Below are positions 55,920-56,143 of a DNA stretch of 56,143 nucleotides, in pieces. Each line of letters begins with the position of its first letter. Position 1 is the first letter of the stretch. Below the pieces are notes generated by a model that was given only the letters and a program-made list of their open reading frames with translations, did no database searches and was not told the DNA's origin. Source of the DNA: Acidobacteriota bacterium (lineage in GTDB: Bacteria; Acidobacteriota; Holophagae; Holophagales; Holophagaceae); NCBI GenBank assembly GCA_021794095.1, contig JAJYRN010000018.1:1-56143 (forward strand), written 5' to 3'. The position numbers were made by a program, and so were the translations under genes.

Positions 55920-56143
55920 CCTTAGGAGCTGGAACGGAATAATCGTTGCCATCGTTGACGCCCAGCCGCGATGCATCCGCAAGGAAGGGCCCGCAGGGCC
56001 ATGTGGTTCATGGTTAAAGGGCCCTGACGCCGCGGGGCGCGCGGATGGGCGTCCCCGCCCACGCAGGCGTGGGCGGGGATCTAAGGTCAACCCTCCGGGC
56101 GCGGGGTGGCGGGGAGGCTCCGACTCCGCGAGCTTGCGAGCGG
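55920..56143. other. Non-coding tail of the window with a strong hairpin
   Basis: 224 bases without a credible gene. A perfect stem of 13 base pairs, TCCCCGCCCACGC/GCGTGGGCGGGGA with a two-base loop, lies at 56052-56079. A further partial dyad (CCGCGAGCTTGCGAGCGG) runs to the right edge and may be cut by it. No U tract follows the stem, and only one copy is seen, so it is neither a clear terminator nor a CRISPR repeat. Confidence 0.5.

Noticed and set aside
56052-56143. CRISPR repeat at the right edge
   Set aside because: The CCCCGCCCACGC palindrome resembles type I-E repeats, but only one copy is present and nothing similar recurs at the expected ~60-base distance before the window ends. 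No cas gene is near.

Overview
The window looks like chromosomal DNA of a high-GC, Gram-negative, motile bacterium. Outer-membrane barrels, TonB-independent porins, PEGA/TPR lipoprotein-like proteins, FliW-CsrA, σ54 activators and flavin-based redox genes fit Acidobacteriota of the class Holophagae (Geothrix/Holophaga type). That placement is an inference from gene content and style, not from a marker alignment. No transposase, integrase, phage gene, tRNA or CRISPR array was seen.

Left part (1-11151): the first ~180 bases read, on the minus strand, as the promoter and antitermination leader of an rRNA operon that leaves through the left edge. Then come galU (+), a copper operon merR-copZ-copA (-) with a typical MerR promoter, mnmG (-), pssA (+), and three short minus-strand operons: roadblock-nupC-secreted protein, and a secreted protein-YIP1-DUF2752 set linked by ATGA overlaps.

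Middle part (11225-31116): a plus-strand series encodes a HEAT-repeat protein ending in a degenerate receiver, a TPR/propeller protein, a PEGA/PDZ/TPR protein, a small membrane protein, AroA and a 1015-residue σ54 activator. These converge on a 1209-residue multidomain glycosyltransferase/methyltransferase of lower GC. mutL follows. Then a minus-strand cluster apbE - porin - FMN-binding protein - b-type cytochrome lies behind a good Fur box. It looks like an iron-regulated extracytoplasmic flavinylation/electron-transfer module and is the best candidate for an under-described system here.

Right part (31215-56143): an unusual MA-type zincin fused to an outer-membrane barrel, a metallophosphoesterase, a half-size GDT1/UPF0016 protein, RNase D, fliW-csrA plus a small YjfB-like motility gene, uvrA, a CHAD protein coupled to a histidine kinase, an M61 peptidase, murI, prmA, secreted proteins, an Ig/PKD adhesin, a σ54 activator, a thioredoxin-like protein, ThpR, an outer-membrane protein, a PafA-like phosphatase and a sirtuin.

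Two sequence-level themes recur. (i) Long imperfect inverted repeats with ACACAGAGGACGCAGA-like arms sit between genes at four places. (ii) Several genes have a TANNNT-like hexamer ending 6-7 bases before the ATG with no clear ribosome binding site, as expected for leaderless mRNAs; aroA has the best example.
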